DNA from: Bdellovibrionaceae bacterium UBA6776
GTDB taxonomy: Bacteria; Bdellovibrionota; Bdellovibrionia; Bdellovibrionales; UBA1609
Direction of reading: 5' to 3'
Assembly: GCA_002453155.1 (NCBI GenBank)
Contig: DKGG01000052.1
Span: 36,806-92,590, forward strand
Length of the DNA: 55,785 nucleotides
The notes under the pieces were generated by a model, which had not been told where the DNA came from, did no database searches, and saw nothing but the letters and a program-made list of their open reading frames with translations. The position numbers and the translations under genes are program-made. The stretch's first letter is position 1. Each line of letters starts with the position of its first letter. This document shows positions 27,208-34,886 of the stretch, piece after piece.

Positions 27208-27571
27208 AAACCAACTTCTTCGCATTATAATCTTTTCTTTAGGGGTTATCTTTATCGGCTGAGGGATTATCGGCGCATTTTTACCCATCCTTCCCACAAC
27301 ACCATTTATTTTACTAGCAGCATGGTGCTTTATTAAAAGCTCTTCCAAATCCTATAATTGGCTGCAAAACCACCACTGGCTTGGTCCCCCATTAAAACGC
27401 TGGGAAAAACGAGGTGCGATTTCTAAGTTGTCAAAATTCGTGGCAATTTCTATGATTACCCTTTCCCTGGCACTCATATGGTCTAAAGAAATTCCCACTT
27501 TGATTCAGCTTCTGGCGACATTTTGTCTGGTGGGGGCAACCACGTTCATTTTAACCAGACCTCACTCTTAA
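27194..27571 (+). pseudogene. DUF454 (YbaN-like) membrane protein gene with in-frame TGA
   Basis: From ATG 27194 the frame reads a hydrophobic start, meets TGA at codon 23 (27260-27262), and continues in the same frame to TAA at 27571. The continuation matches DUF454/YbaN: FLPILPTTPFILLAAWCF, then NHHWLGPPLKRWEKRGAIS. Family members have Leu at the interrupted position, so one change (TTA to TGA) explains it. There is no good internal start, so the gene is probably dead unless the codon is read through. It overlaps the FmdE-like gene end by 14 bp. Confidence 0.75.
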
Positions 27572-27619
27572 ATCACAACTGGCCCTTATCGCTTAGGAGG
27601 CCCTCCTAACCTTGATCAA

Positions 27620-28690
27620 ATGACATATTTAAATCGACTCTTCATTAAGGACGCTATAAAATGGATCATTATGCTAAAAGACTCTCATTTTTACATCGAT
27701 CTTGGAACTGCGAATACCCTTATTCACTCAAAGTACAAAAGCTTCACCATCAACGAGCCTACGATGATTGTTTCCAAGAAACTGAACCGTAATCAATCGG
27801 AGTATCTGGCCATGGGGATAGCCGCAAAGGGCATGCAGGGAAAAACCCCTTTAACTTCTTTGGTCCTAAAACCTCTATCAGAAGGCGTCATCTCAGACTT
27901 TAATTCTGCTTCAAATTTGCTGCGTTTTTTTCGAAAAAGGATAAAAGAGGAGTCCACATGGTTGAACCCACGTATTTTAATCTCGCTCCCCTGTTTGGTT
28001 AATCATCATGAGAAGAATGCCGTGAAAGAAATTGCCAGAGATATTGGCGCACGGAATGTTCAACTGGTCGATGAGCCAATGTTGGCGGCTTTAGGATCAG
28101 GTATTAACGTTTTAGAATCAAAGGGCCATATGGTTGTTGATATAGGTGGAGGCACATCCGAAGCTGCCATCATATCTTTAGGTGGGATCGTTGTTGCCAA
28201 TGCAATTAGAATTGGGGGCGACAGTCTTGATGAAGCTATCATTAGTCATCTCAAGAACAAATATTTATTTCACGTCGGTGAACAAACCGTTGAAAAAATA
28301 AAAATTAATGTAGCTTGTGCCGCAGCCGGCTCGTTTGATTTCAATAAACTCATTGAGATTGGCGGCATTGACATGACTCAAGGTCTTCCTCGCAAAATAA
28401 AAGTGAGTTCCGAAATGATCGCTCCTCCGGTAGAATCTTTTGTGAAAGAGATTATCAAGATAATTAAGAAAACTTTCGAAGATTGCCCACCCGAGCTGGC
28501 TGGTGATATTGCCGAAAACGGAATTGTTTTGGCTGGTGGAGGCTCACTCCTCCAAGGTCTTCCAGAACGAATTATAGAAGAAACCGGAGTGCTAGCAAAG
28601 CGTTGCTGCAACCCTCTTTTGTCTGTCACTCACGGTGGAATTAAGCTACTCCATCACAATACCCTCCTAGAGAGACTCCAAACCGGCTAG
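27620..28690 (+). CDS. MreB-like actin homologue (extra copy on island)
   Basis: 356 residues. Actin-fold motifs: IDLGTANTL (phosphate 1), VVDIGGGTSEAAIISLGG (phosphate 2), VDEPMLAALGSG, and GIVLAGGGSLLQGLPE (adenosine). Its length is that of MreB. The start is uncertain: ATG 27620 has only a distant AGGAGG, and ATG 27671 would give the usual short MreB N-terminus. It is not next to mreC-mreD, which occur at 50243-51651 without mreB. Bdellovibrio is known to carry two MreB proteins; this may be an accessory one acquired with the island. Confidence 0.88.
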   Translation: MTYLNRLFIKDAIKWIIMLKDSHFYIDLGTANTLIHSKYKSFTINEPTMIVSKKLNRNQSEYLAMGIAAKGMQGKTPLTSLVLKPLSEGVISDFNSASNLLRFFRKRIKEESTWLNPRILISLPCLVNHHEKNAVKEIARDIGARNVQLVDEPMLAALGSGINVLESKGHMVVDIGGGTSEAAIISLGGIVVANAIRIGGDSLDEAIISHLKNKYLFHVGEQTVEKIKINVACAAAGSFDFNKLIEIGGIDMTQGLPRKIKVSSEMIAPPVESFVKEIIKIIKKTFEDCPPELAGDIAENGIVLAGGGSLLQGLPERIIEETGVLAKRCCNPLLSVTHGGIKLLHHNTLLERLQTG

Positions 28691-28758
28691 GGAAAAGCTT
28701 ACTTCAACTCTAGACTGTTGACCTTGACAGGAGAGTTTGATTTCCTTCCTTTAAAATT

Positions 28759-28806
28759 TTACTAGGACGAGATGCGCCGTACTCGATAAAGACAAGACGA
28801 CGCTTA
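28759..28806 (+). promoter_or_regulatory. Guanidine-III riboswitch (ykkC-III)
   Basis: The blocks GGACGAG, TGCGCCGTAC and GACAAGACG occur in the order and spacing of the ykkC-III (guanidine-III) aptamer, whose pseudoknot pairs the GCGCC segment with the 3' strand. It ends a few bases before the AAAAGGAG ribosome-binding site of a SugE-type gene, the classical guanidinium exporter target. Guanidine binding would therefore be expected to control translation of the exporter. Confidence 0.85.
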
Positions 28807-28822
28807 TAAAAGGAGATTCGTT

Positions 28823-29146
28823 ATTTCATCGTGGCTTATATTATTTTTTGCTGGAATATTAGAGATATTTTGGGCTGTGGGCCTAAAATACACCGAAGGA
28901 TTTACCCGCATCATTCCGAGTGCTTTGACACTAATAGCTCTTGCAGGAAGCATGTATTTACTTTCAAAAGCTGCGCAGACTCTTCCCATTGGAACTGCAT
29001 ATGCAATATGGGTGGGAATCGGCGCTGTAGGCGCTTCTATTTTTGGAATTCTTCTCTTCAAAGAACCGCTTACAGCTCCGCGAATGCTGTTTATGGCTTT
29101 ATTGATAATCTCAATCGTAGGGTTAAAATTTACTGCATCTCAATGA
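28823..29146 (+). CDS. sugE: SugE/Gdx-type guanidinium exporter (SMR family), apparent ATT start
   Basis: 107 residues and four membrane helices when read from ATT 28823. The essential membrane Glu is in AGILEIFWAVGLKY and the helix 3 and 4 motifs are GTAYAIWVGIGAVG and LFKEPL. No ATG, GTG or TTG lies upstream in frame. Starting at the in-frame GTG 28877 would delete the first helix with the essential Glu. AGGAG lies 7 bases before ATT, the correct distance. The upstream guanidine-III riboswitch identifies the substrate as guanidinium. Confidence 0.8.
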   Translation: MSSWLILFFAGILEIFWAVGLKYTEGFTRIIPSALTLIALAGSMYLLSKAAQTLPIGTAYAIWVGIGAVGASIFGILLFKEPLTAPRMLFMALLIISIVGLKFTASQ

Positions 29147-29208
29147 CCTCAATGAGTCATCCAGTTTACAAAGCCAATCATAAAGCTTTATCAATATGTT
29201 CATGAAAT

Positions 29209-29610
29209 TCAAAGTGCCTTTTTGAAGCCATGCTCGTCATTAATCACCGAAATGACCTTAATTCTTTTCACCCTACCACTTGCCAAAGGCCAGTCGATAA
29301 TTTGTCCAACCCTCAATCCAATCAATGCGGCGCCGATTGGAGCAAGAATTGATATTTTGTTCTCGTCAATATCGGCATCGTTTGGGTATACAAGAGTTGC
29401 CACAAACTCCTTTCCAGTGTTCACATCCAAGAACTTAATTCTTGAATTCATTGAAACTATTTCAGGTGAAAGTTCTGATCTCGGCACGACATTGGCACGA
29501 TCCAGTTCTTCCTCCAATAGATCCGCCACTTCAGCTTTCGCATACTGCAAAATTGCACAAATTTTCTCGTAATCATCATTAGTTATTGTAAGCCCGTGCT
29601 CCATAACCAT
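29209..29610 (-). CDS. rnk: Rnk-like regulator (GreA/GreB C-terminal fold)
   Basis: 133 residues: a short N-terminal helical region (YEKICAILQYAKAEVADLLEEEL) and a GreA/GreB-type C-terminal domain (IVSMNSRIKFLDVNTGKEF, ISILAPIGAALIGLRVGQ, DWPLASG). This is the layout of Rnk, which binds RNA polymerase and lacks the long Gre coiled coil. AGGAG precedes the ATG. It is the last gene of island 2 before the right end. Confidence 0.82.
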   Translation of the reverse strand: MVMEHGLTITNDDYEKICAILQYAKAEVADLLEEELDRANVVPRSELSPEIVSMNSRIKFLDVNTGKEFVATLVYPNDADIDENKISILAPIGAALIGLRVGQIIDWPLASGRVKRIKVISVINDEHGFKKAL

Positions 29611-29937
29611 AAAAATCTCCTAGGTTTTAATTAGATTTAAAAAGATAGATTTGGTGAGGGCGGCTAAAGGATTTAGGTCCTAGCCGCCAAAAGAAATGAA
29701 TTTGAGTTCATTGCTCATGAATGGAGAACAATTTAAATTAGAAATAGAGAAGCCCAAATTCATAAGCTCAGTATATATTCCCTCCGTTTTTAAATCAACT
29801 CAATTAGACGAAGCAGATTGAAATCGCTTTACGAATACCCGCAAGCAAAACAGAAATATATGGCACAAAACCTTCACATTATAATTGGTCCAAGTAACTG
29901 GATGAAAACGGTTCGATCTAAAACAATCATCAGCAAT

Positions 29938-30231
29938 CTTGTTGCGTTTTTGAACGCAACAGGATTTTCACAGCTTTTACCGCAACACATACGCAACAAA
30001 CGCTTGGTTCGCCCAACGTATTTTCAAGGATTTAGTAACTACAGGTCTACGTTTAAAAATCTCATGTTTTCAAGCACTTATAGAAGGGCTTAGCCTTTCA
30101 TAATTTAACAATTACAACACTTTACATTAACCAGCCTTCGGCAAACTCGATCAATTTTAGCTCTGGACGCACTAGATTCAAAATCCAGTTCCTTCACGGG
30201 AGTGGGAGTTCGATTCTTCCCGAGGGCACCA
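29938..30231 (+). repeat. Right end of island 2: conserved arm plus a different tRNA-Leu 3' fragment
   Basis: It matches 16770-17063 over most of its length: a hairpin TGTTGCGTT/AACGCAACA (29940-29961), a paired repeat (GCAACAC 29982, GCAACAA 29993), and the same 150 bp including ACATTAACCAGCCTTCGGC. The final tRNA part (30174-30231) differs from the tRNA at 1-71: variable arm GTTCCTTCACGGGAGT and acceptor strand CGAGGGC, as in another Leu isoacceptor. Sequence from 29611 to 29937 holds no gene I can support. No GCAACAA pair follows 30231, consistent with chromosome beyond. Confidence 0.7.
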
Positions 30232-30264
30232 GCTTTAAAAGCTTACGCTAAACCCAATTAGGCT

Positions 30265-31209
30265 CTAAAATTCTTTGATCAGATTGAGGGTGGGAACGCC
30301 GTCAAACTGCGAGGGGAAGAAGTGCCACTGAGCGGTTTCGGTCGAAGGCTTGTCATCCTTTGAATTTGCGGGCTTTAATTTTTTACCCATCCCTACAGCC
30401 TGCTTTCCGATGACATATCCCATAGCGATCGCCAAAGGATAATCACTGGCCCAATGAACCGCATTGTTCATCATTTGCCATCCCAGCAAAGTCACCCAGG
30501 TCGTCGCCAAGGGAACTGTAATGTAGGAATACTCCGGGTAGTTCTCGTTGATCACTGTAAAGGTCAATGTGGCGGTCATCACGTGGCCACTGGGAAAGGC
30601 ATCATACATAGACGTGTGATCTTGATAAGCCTTCACGCTGGGAAAGGGTCTCCAGCGGCCTCGAGCCTCGGTGCGCTCCGAAGGGCTTTCCCTTCCGGTG
30701 GTTCTTTTGATCGCTTGGTTAAACATGGTCGAAACGAACATACCGTGAACAATTTGAAGACCGGTGTTGTAGGCGCGGTTGTACTCCTGCCCCTTGGCTA
30801 AACCGGTAAAAAAGAATCCACCCGCAATGGAAAAATGGGTCCACCCATCTCCCAAAAAATATAAAGTGGATCCCAAGTCCGAAGGCAATCGAAGCAAAGG
30901 AATGTCTTCGTACTCCAAAACCGTCTTGGTGTTTTCACTGTTTCCAATTCCCCAGTCTCGCCCTTTTTTTTGCGCATCTTCAAACAGATCCGCATCGTAG
31001 TGGTAAAGAAGAGCTGTACTGCCAATGATAATGGACCAGGGCAGAATGGACTCTTTGGAGAAACTGACTTTTAACGTCTTCCAAGAGGTGGATGGAATTT
31101 CAGTGATGGTTTGAAGAGGGTCCAATCTTTCCGGAGGTGCTTCCTCTTGAGCGAAAGATAAGGACGACACCAAACAAAGGCTTAGAATCATAAGAAAAAA
31201 AGTCTTCAA
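30265..31209 (-). CDS. PAP2-family phosphatase
   Basis: 314 residues from a TTG preceded by AGGAG at 8 bases, giving a clean signal peptide (FFLMILSLCLVSSLSFA); ATG 31224 is the alternative. The three PAP2 motifs are present: KRTTGRESPSERTEARGRW, FPSGH and HWASDYP. Membrane segments between them fit a lipid phosphatase acting on the periplasmic side, for example on undecaprenyl pyrophosphate or phosphatidic acid. It is the first chromosomal gene beyond the islands. Confidence 0.88.
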   Translation of the reverse strand: MKTFFLMILSLCLVSSLSFAQEEAPPERLDPLQTITEIPSTSWKTLKVSFSKESILPWSIIIGSTALLYHYDADLFEDAQKKGRDWGIGNSENTKTVLEYEDIPLLRLPSDLGSTLYFLGDGWTHFSIAGGFFFTGLAKGQEYNRAYNTGLQIVHGMFVSTMFNQAIKRTTGRESPSERTEARGRWRPFPSVKAYQDHTSMYDAFPSGHVMTATLTFTVINENYPEYSYITVPLATTWVTLLGWQMMNNAVHWASDYPLAIAMGYVIGKQAVGMGKKLKPANSKDDKPSTETAQWHFFPSQFDGVPTLNLIKEF

Positions 31210-31444
31210 TTTTTTACTCCTCATTTTTTTTGGAACCGACAGCGAATCAAATAAACTGAATCATTCTCGAGGATTGCGCAAGATTCAAATCCTCATCCTG
31301 TGCGGCGGCGAAGCTCAAAAAATCCTGATTTTTTGCAGAAATGGGAATCCTCAGTGCCCTCTCCTTAAAAATTGAAGCATTTCGCACCCAATCCCCTTGA
31401 AAATGCCCCCTGTGAGGACTAAATCCTTTCCAAGGGAGGGGTTT

Positions 31445-32299
31445 TTGAAGATTTTTAACTTTTTGACTCTGTGCTTATTATTAGCCGTGGGATCGACAAC
31501 ACTCGCTCAAAATGTTCCCGGAAAACACTTTGACCGCGTCATCTTCGTCGTTTTCGAAAACACCAATTACGACAAAGCCCTCAAACAAGACTTTTTCAAA
31601 AGACTGGCCCAAGAAGGTGTCCACTTCACAAATTTTTCTGGCGAGTCCCACCCCTCCCAAGCGAACTACATCGCTATGACTTCTGGAGATTCCAGCGGAG
31701 TTTGGGGAGACTCGATGGTTGACTTGGATCGAGAAAATATTGTGGACCGTTTGGAAGCGGCTTCCATCAGCTGGCGCGTCTATGCAGAAGATTTTCCAGA
31801 AAACTGCTACTTGGGAAAAACCTACGGAAAATACGTCCGAAAGCACAATCCCTTCATCAGTTACACCAACATTCAAAACGACTTGGCCCGTTGCTCGCAC
31901 ATCGTGAGTGCTTCAAAATTTTACGAGGACTTCAAAAACGAAAACTTGCCTCAGTATGTCTTCTACATCCCCAACATGAAAAATGATGATCATGACTCCG
32001 GAGTGGCCTTTGCGGACCGTTGGTACAAAAAGAATTTTTCACCGGTTGTCGATCACTTGGACAAAATGCCCCGCACCCTTTTGATCACCACCTTCGATGA
32101 AAGCCACAGCTACTCACACAATGACATCTACACCTCAATTGTGGGCGCTCCCGTTCGCCCCCAAGAAGTGAACCTGAATGTGAACCATTGCAGTCTTTTA
32201 AAAATGGTGGAAGACAATTGGAACTTGCCTCTTTTAGGCCCGTGCGACACCGCGGCCGCTTCCATTCCCGACATTTGGAACCCTCGATTCCAAATCTAA
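31445..32299 (+). CDS. Secreted phosphoesterase / acid phosphatase (alkaline-phosphatase superfamily)
   Basis: 284 residues from TTG 31445, six bases after GGGAGGGG, with a signal peptide ending TTLAQ; TTG 31397 is a less likely start. Motifs: VIFVVFENTNYDKAL, GESHPSQANYIAMTSGDS, VRKHNPFISY, and FYIPNMKNDDHDSG. This is the phosphoesterase family that includes bacterial phospholipase C relatives and fungal-type acid phosphatases. It is likely periplasmic or secreted phosphate scavenging; it lies divergent from the PAP2 gene. Confidence 0.82.
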   Translation: MKIFNFLTLCLLLAVGSTTLAQNVPGKHFDRVIFVVFENTNYDKALKQDFFKRLAQEGVHFTNFSGESHPSQANYIAMTSGDSSGVWGDSMVDLDRENIVDRLEAASISWRVYAEDFPENCYLGKTYGKYVRKHNPFISYTNIQNDLARCSHIVSASKFYEDFKNENLPQYVFYIPNMKNDDHDSGVAFADRWYKKNFSPVVDHLDKMPRTLLITTFDESHSYSHNDIYTSIVGAPVRPQEVNLNVNHCSLLKMVEDNWNLPLLGPCDTAAASIPDIWNPRFQI

Positions 32300-32394
32300 G
32301 AATGTAAAAAAATCTTCAAACTTTCTCCAAGGAAGCTGCATGCTTTCTTTTCTTCGTCGAGTCAATCTGTGGGCACTCAATGAAGGGAGTAACT

Positions 32395-32745
32395 ATGCAT
32401 GACATTGTTGAAAATCAGGGCAGTTACCTTGGAATCCGACTTGCTGGCACCATTGATCAAGAAGAGTACAAAAATCTGATGAATCGACTCCGCACCAAAC
32501 TCAAGACTTTTGATCACATCGATCTTCTGGTGGACTTCACAGATTGCGACAGAATCACCTTAGGAGCTTTGTGGGAGGATTTAAAATTTGACCTGCAAAA
32601 CTTCCGCGCAGTTCGAAACTTTGCCATCGTGGGCAATTCCGACAAACTCAAAATGTTGGACCCTCTCTCAGAGCCCTTTGTTTCCGGCGAAGCGAAGTTT
32701 TTTAAGAAAGAAGACGAAGACAAAGCAAGAAAATGGGTGCACTAA
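32395..32745 (+). CDS. SpoIIAA/STAS-like small protein
   Basis: 116 residues from ATG 32395, five bases after GGGAG (ATG 32380 lacks a site). The pattern LAGTIDQEEYKNLMNRLRTKLKT, then DLLVDFTDCDRITLGALWEDLKF, and FAIVGNSDKLKML fits the SpoIIAA-like (STAS fold) family of single-domain proteins. No Ser/Thr phospho-site equivalent to anti-anti-sigma factors is clear. Function is unknown. Confidence 0.7.
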   Translation: MHDIVENQGSYLGIRLAGTIDQEEYKNLMNRLRTKLKTFDHIDLLVDFTDCDRITLGALWEDLKFDLQNFRAVRNFAIVGNSDKLKMLDPLSEPFVSGEAKFFKKEDEDKARKWVH

Positions 32746-32754
32746 ATCTGCGCA

Positions 32755-32793
32755 CCCCTTTCTAGAAGGGGATAAAACCCCGTCTTTGAGGGG
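32755..32793 (+). terminator. Two adjacent C/G hairpins, possible terminator
   Basis: CCCCTT-TCTAG-AAGGGG (32755-32771) is followed by CCCC-GTCTTTGA-GGGG (32778-32793) and a T-rich TCTCTTT. It lies just after the STAS-like gene and before the SDR gene. The weak T-tract leaves the call uncertain. Confidence 0.4.
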
Positions 32794-32845
32794 ATCTCTT
32801 TGATCTGCTTGTGCCCGTGGTTCTGAGCGCATAATTTAAAATCTT

Positions 32846-34213
32846 ATGCGAATTGCTGTGACTGGAATTTCAGGATTTATCGGATCTCATTTGGCCCAAG
32901 CCCTCTTGGAGCAAACCAACCATGAAGTGGTGGGACTTTCCCGATCTGGATACCAATCTCAAAATCCCAGGCTGCAAGTGAAAACCTGTGATCTCTACTC
33001 TCTTCTTGAAATTGAGGAGGCCCTTAAAAACTGTGACGTGGCCATCTATCTGGTTCACTCCATGTCACCGTCGTCGCGCCTGGCACAAGGAAACTTTCAA
33101 GATTTTGATTTTATCCTTGCCGACAATTTTGCAAAGGCCGCCCTAGCCTGTGGCGTTCAAAAAATCATTTATGTGAGTGGGATCATTCCCGAAAACGATC
33201 CTTTGTCCGATCACCTCAAAAGTCGCTTGGAGGTGGAGGAAACCTTTCGCAAATCAAAAATTCCACTTCTTACTTTGAGGTGTGGATTGGTGGTTGGTCC
33301 CAATGGATCTTCTTTTCGCATTCTGGATCGATTGGTTTCTCGACTTCCTCTGATGGTCCTTCCCTCGTGGACTCAAAATGAACTTCAAATCACTGCACTT
33401 GAAGATCTAACGAAAATTTTGATCCTATCAGTTGCAGAAAACGCTCCATTTGGCTCTTTTGATGTGGGCTCTCCAGAAAAATTAACCTATGAAACCCTCA
33501 TTGAAAAAGTCGCTCGCTTGAAGGGGCTTCCTTTTCGCTCTGTTCATTTTCCGTGGATTCCCCTTGCCCTTTCAAAACTTTGGATTTCTGTGGTGACCGA
33601 AACCTCTCGCCAATTGGTCTATCCACTTGTGGAAAGTCTCAGGCACTCGATGGTGGTTCAAAAACCATTGCCCAAGACACTTGTGATTCCCTTTGCTTCC
33701 GTGGATGAAGCCCTTCGAAAAAGTCTTACTAAAGGCATGATCTCTTTACCCATGACAAGACTTCCAAAGGAGTCCGAAAAATCAAAGGTTCAGTCGGTTC
33801 AAAGACTCCCCTCCCCGAGGGGATGGAATATGGAAAAGATTGCCAATGAATACATGAGATGGCTGCCCCTGTTTATGAAGCCTTTCATTCAGGTCCAAAA
33901 AGAGGATTTTCAAATTACAATGAAACTTCGCGGACTTCCAAAAGCACTTTTGATTTTAAAATTGTCTGAAGAAAGAACTTTTGAAACGCGAAGATTGTTT
34001 TACATCGTGGGAGGTCTTCTGGCTCGAAATTCAAAGAAAGCACGATTAGAATTTCGAGAAAGCCCTGACCATACTTTTTTTATTGCGGCCATTCATGACT
34101 TTGAACCCCGACTTCCTTGGTACATTTACAAATTCACTCAAGCTCCCCTTCACGCCTGGGTGATGAGACAATTTGGAAAACATCTGAGAGGAATTGAATT
34201 TGAAAGAAACTAA
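32846..34213 (+). CDS. SDR-type NAD(P)-binding protein with C-terminal DUF2867-like domain
   Basis: 455 residues. The N-terminal Rossmann fold has VTGISGFIGSHLAQAL and an atypical-SDR core (YLVHSMSP, KIIYVSGIIP, GLVVGPNGSSF) to about residue 300, similar to YbjT/NDUFA9-like proteins. The last 130 residues (ITMKLRGLPKALLILKLSE, ARLEFRESP) resemble the START-like domain often appended to YbjT proteins. It overlaps the photolyase gene by about 14 bp, so the two may be co-transcribed, possibly for redox or pigment functions. Confidence 0.75.
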   Translation: MRIAVTGISGFIGSHLAQALLEQTNHEVVGLSRSGYQSQNPRLQVKTCDLYSLLEIEEALKNCDVAIYLVHSMSPSSRLAQGNFQDFDFILADNFAKAALACGVQKIIYVSGIIPENDPLSDHLKSRLEVEETFRKSKIPLLTLRCGLVVGPNGSSFRILDRLVSRLPLMVLPSWTQNELQITALEDLTKILILSVAENAPFGSFDVGSPEKLTYETLIEKVARLKGLPFRSVHFPWIPLALSKLWISVVTETSRQLVYPLVESLRHSMVVQKPLPKTLVIPFASVDEALRKSLTKGMISLPMTRLPKESEKSKVQSVQRLPSPRGWNMEKIANEYMRWLPLFMKPFIQVQKEDFQITMKLRGLPKALLILKLSEERTFETRRLFYIVGGLLARNSKKARLEFRESPDHTFFIAAIHDFEPRLPWYIYKFTQAPLHAWVMRQFGKHLRGIEFERN

Positions 34214-34880
34214 AGATGCCGTCTTTTTAATTCTGGGAAATCAATTGTTTCCTGAAATGCATTTGAAGCCCTACAAAGCTTGTGATTTTTTTATGGCCGA
34301 AGATTATGATCTTTGCACCTACTCGAAACACCACAAACTAAAAATTGCGCTTTTTTTGGTTTCGATGCGCAAATATGCCCACCAATTGAAGTCCTCTGGT
34401 TTTCGAGTGAATTATCAAAAATTAGGTAAGGACAACCTCAACTTGAGTTTTGAGGAAAAGTTAAAAACTTTCATGGGCAAAAGAAAAAAACTGCTTTCCT
34501 TTGAAATTGAAGACAAGTTTTTTGAGGAACGGATCCTGAAGTTTTGCAATTCCGAGGGAATTTCTTGGGAAGTGATTTCCTCGCCTATGTTTATGTGCTC
34601 ACGGGAAGAATTTTCTGCCTACCTTTCTGAAGTCAGAAAGCCCTTTATGAAAACCTTTTATGAACATCAAAGGGTCGCACACAATGTCATGATGGAAGGC
34701 AATGTGCCCTTGGGTGGAAAATGGAGCTTCGACCAGGAAAATCGGAAAAAGCTTCCAAAGTCCATGGCAGCTCCTGAGTTTCAAATTCATAAGCCTGCAA
34801 AAGATCCCGACTTGGCATCCGTTCAAAAACTGATCGAGGAACATTTTGGCGACCATCCCGGAGATGGGGAGAACTTTTGA
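34200..34880 (+). CDS. Photolyase-related protein, N-terminal part (ends at in-frame TGA)
   Basis: 226 residues from TTG 34200, seven bases after AGAGGA (TTG 34194 also possible). It matches the N-terminal alpha/beta domain of the deoxyribodipyrimidine photolyase-related (FeS-BCP, PhrB-like) family: VFLILGNQLFP, FFMAEDYDL, and HKLKIALFLVSMRKYA. It stops at TGA 34878-34880. The next ORF is in the same frame and carries the rest of the protein, so this is one gene split by a stop codon where relatives have Trp. Together they make the family's normal length of about 505 residues. Confidence 0.82.
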   Translation: MKETKDAVFLILGNQLFPEMHLKPYKACDFFMAEDYDLCTYSKHHKLKIALFLVSMRKYAHQLKSSGFRVNYQKLGKDNLNLSFEEKLKTFMGKRKKLLSFEIEDKFFEERILKFCNSEGISWEVISSPMFMCSREEFSAYLSEVRKPFMKTFYEHQRVAHNVMMEGNVPLGGKWSFDQENRKKLPKSMAAPEFQIHKPAKDPDLASVQKLIEEHFGDHPGDGENF

Positions 34881-34886
34881 CTCCCC

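Larger units (their letters stand above)
17064..30231. mobile_element. Integrated island 2 (cbb3 oxidase / NO defence), tandem to island 1
   Basis: It starts at the tRNA-Leu duplicate that closes island 1 and ends at another tRNA-Leu 3' fragment (about 30174-30231). The left arm (paired repeat at 17126-17143) and right arm (29938-30173) match those of island 1 in sequence and spacing, so the two are related elements in tandem. The cargo is respiration and NO handling plus a few unrelated genes. No integrase or conjugation gene is recognisable. Confidence 0.68.

Noticed and set aside
28724..28756. Sigma-70 promoter for sugE (TTGACA ... TAAAAT)
   Set aside because: The spacing is about 21 bp, too long for a confident call.
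29818..30093. Open frame of 91 codons in the right end of island 2
   Set aside because: It spans the conserved arm and hairpin and has no family resemblance; the island 1 copy of the arm does not keep the frame.
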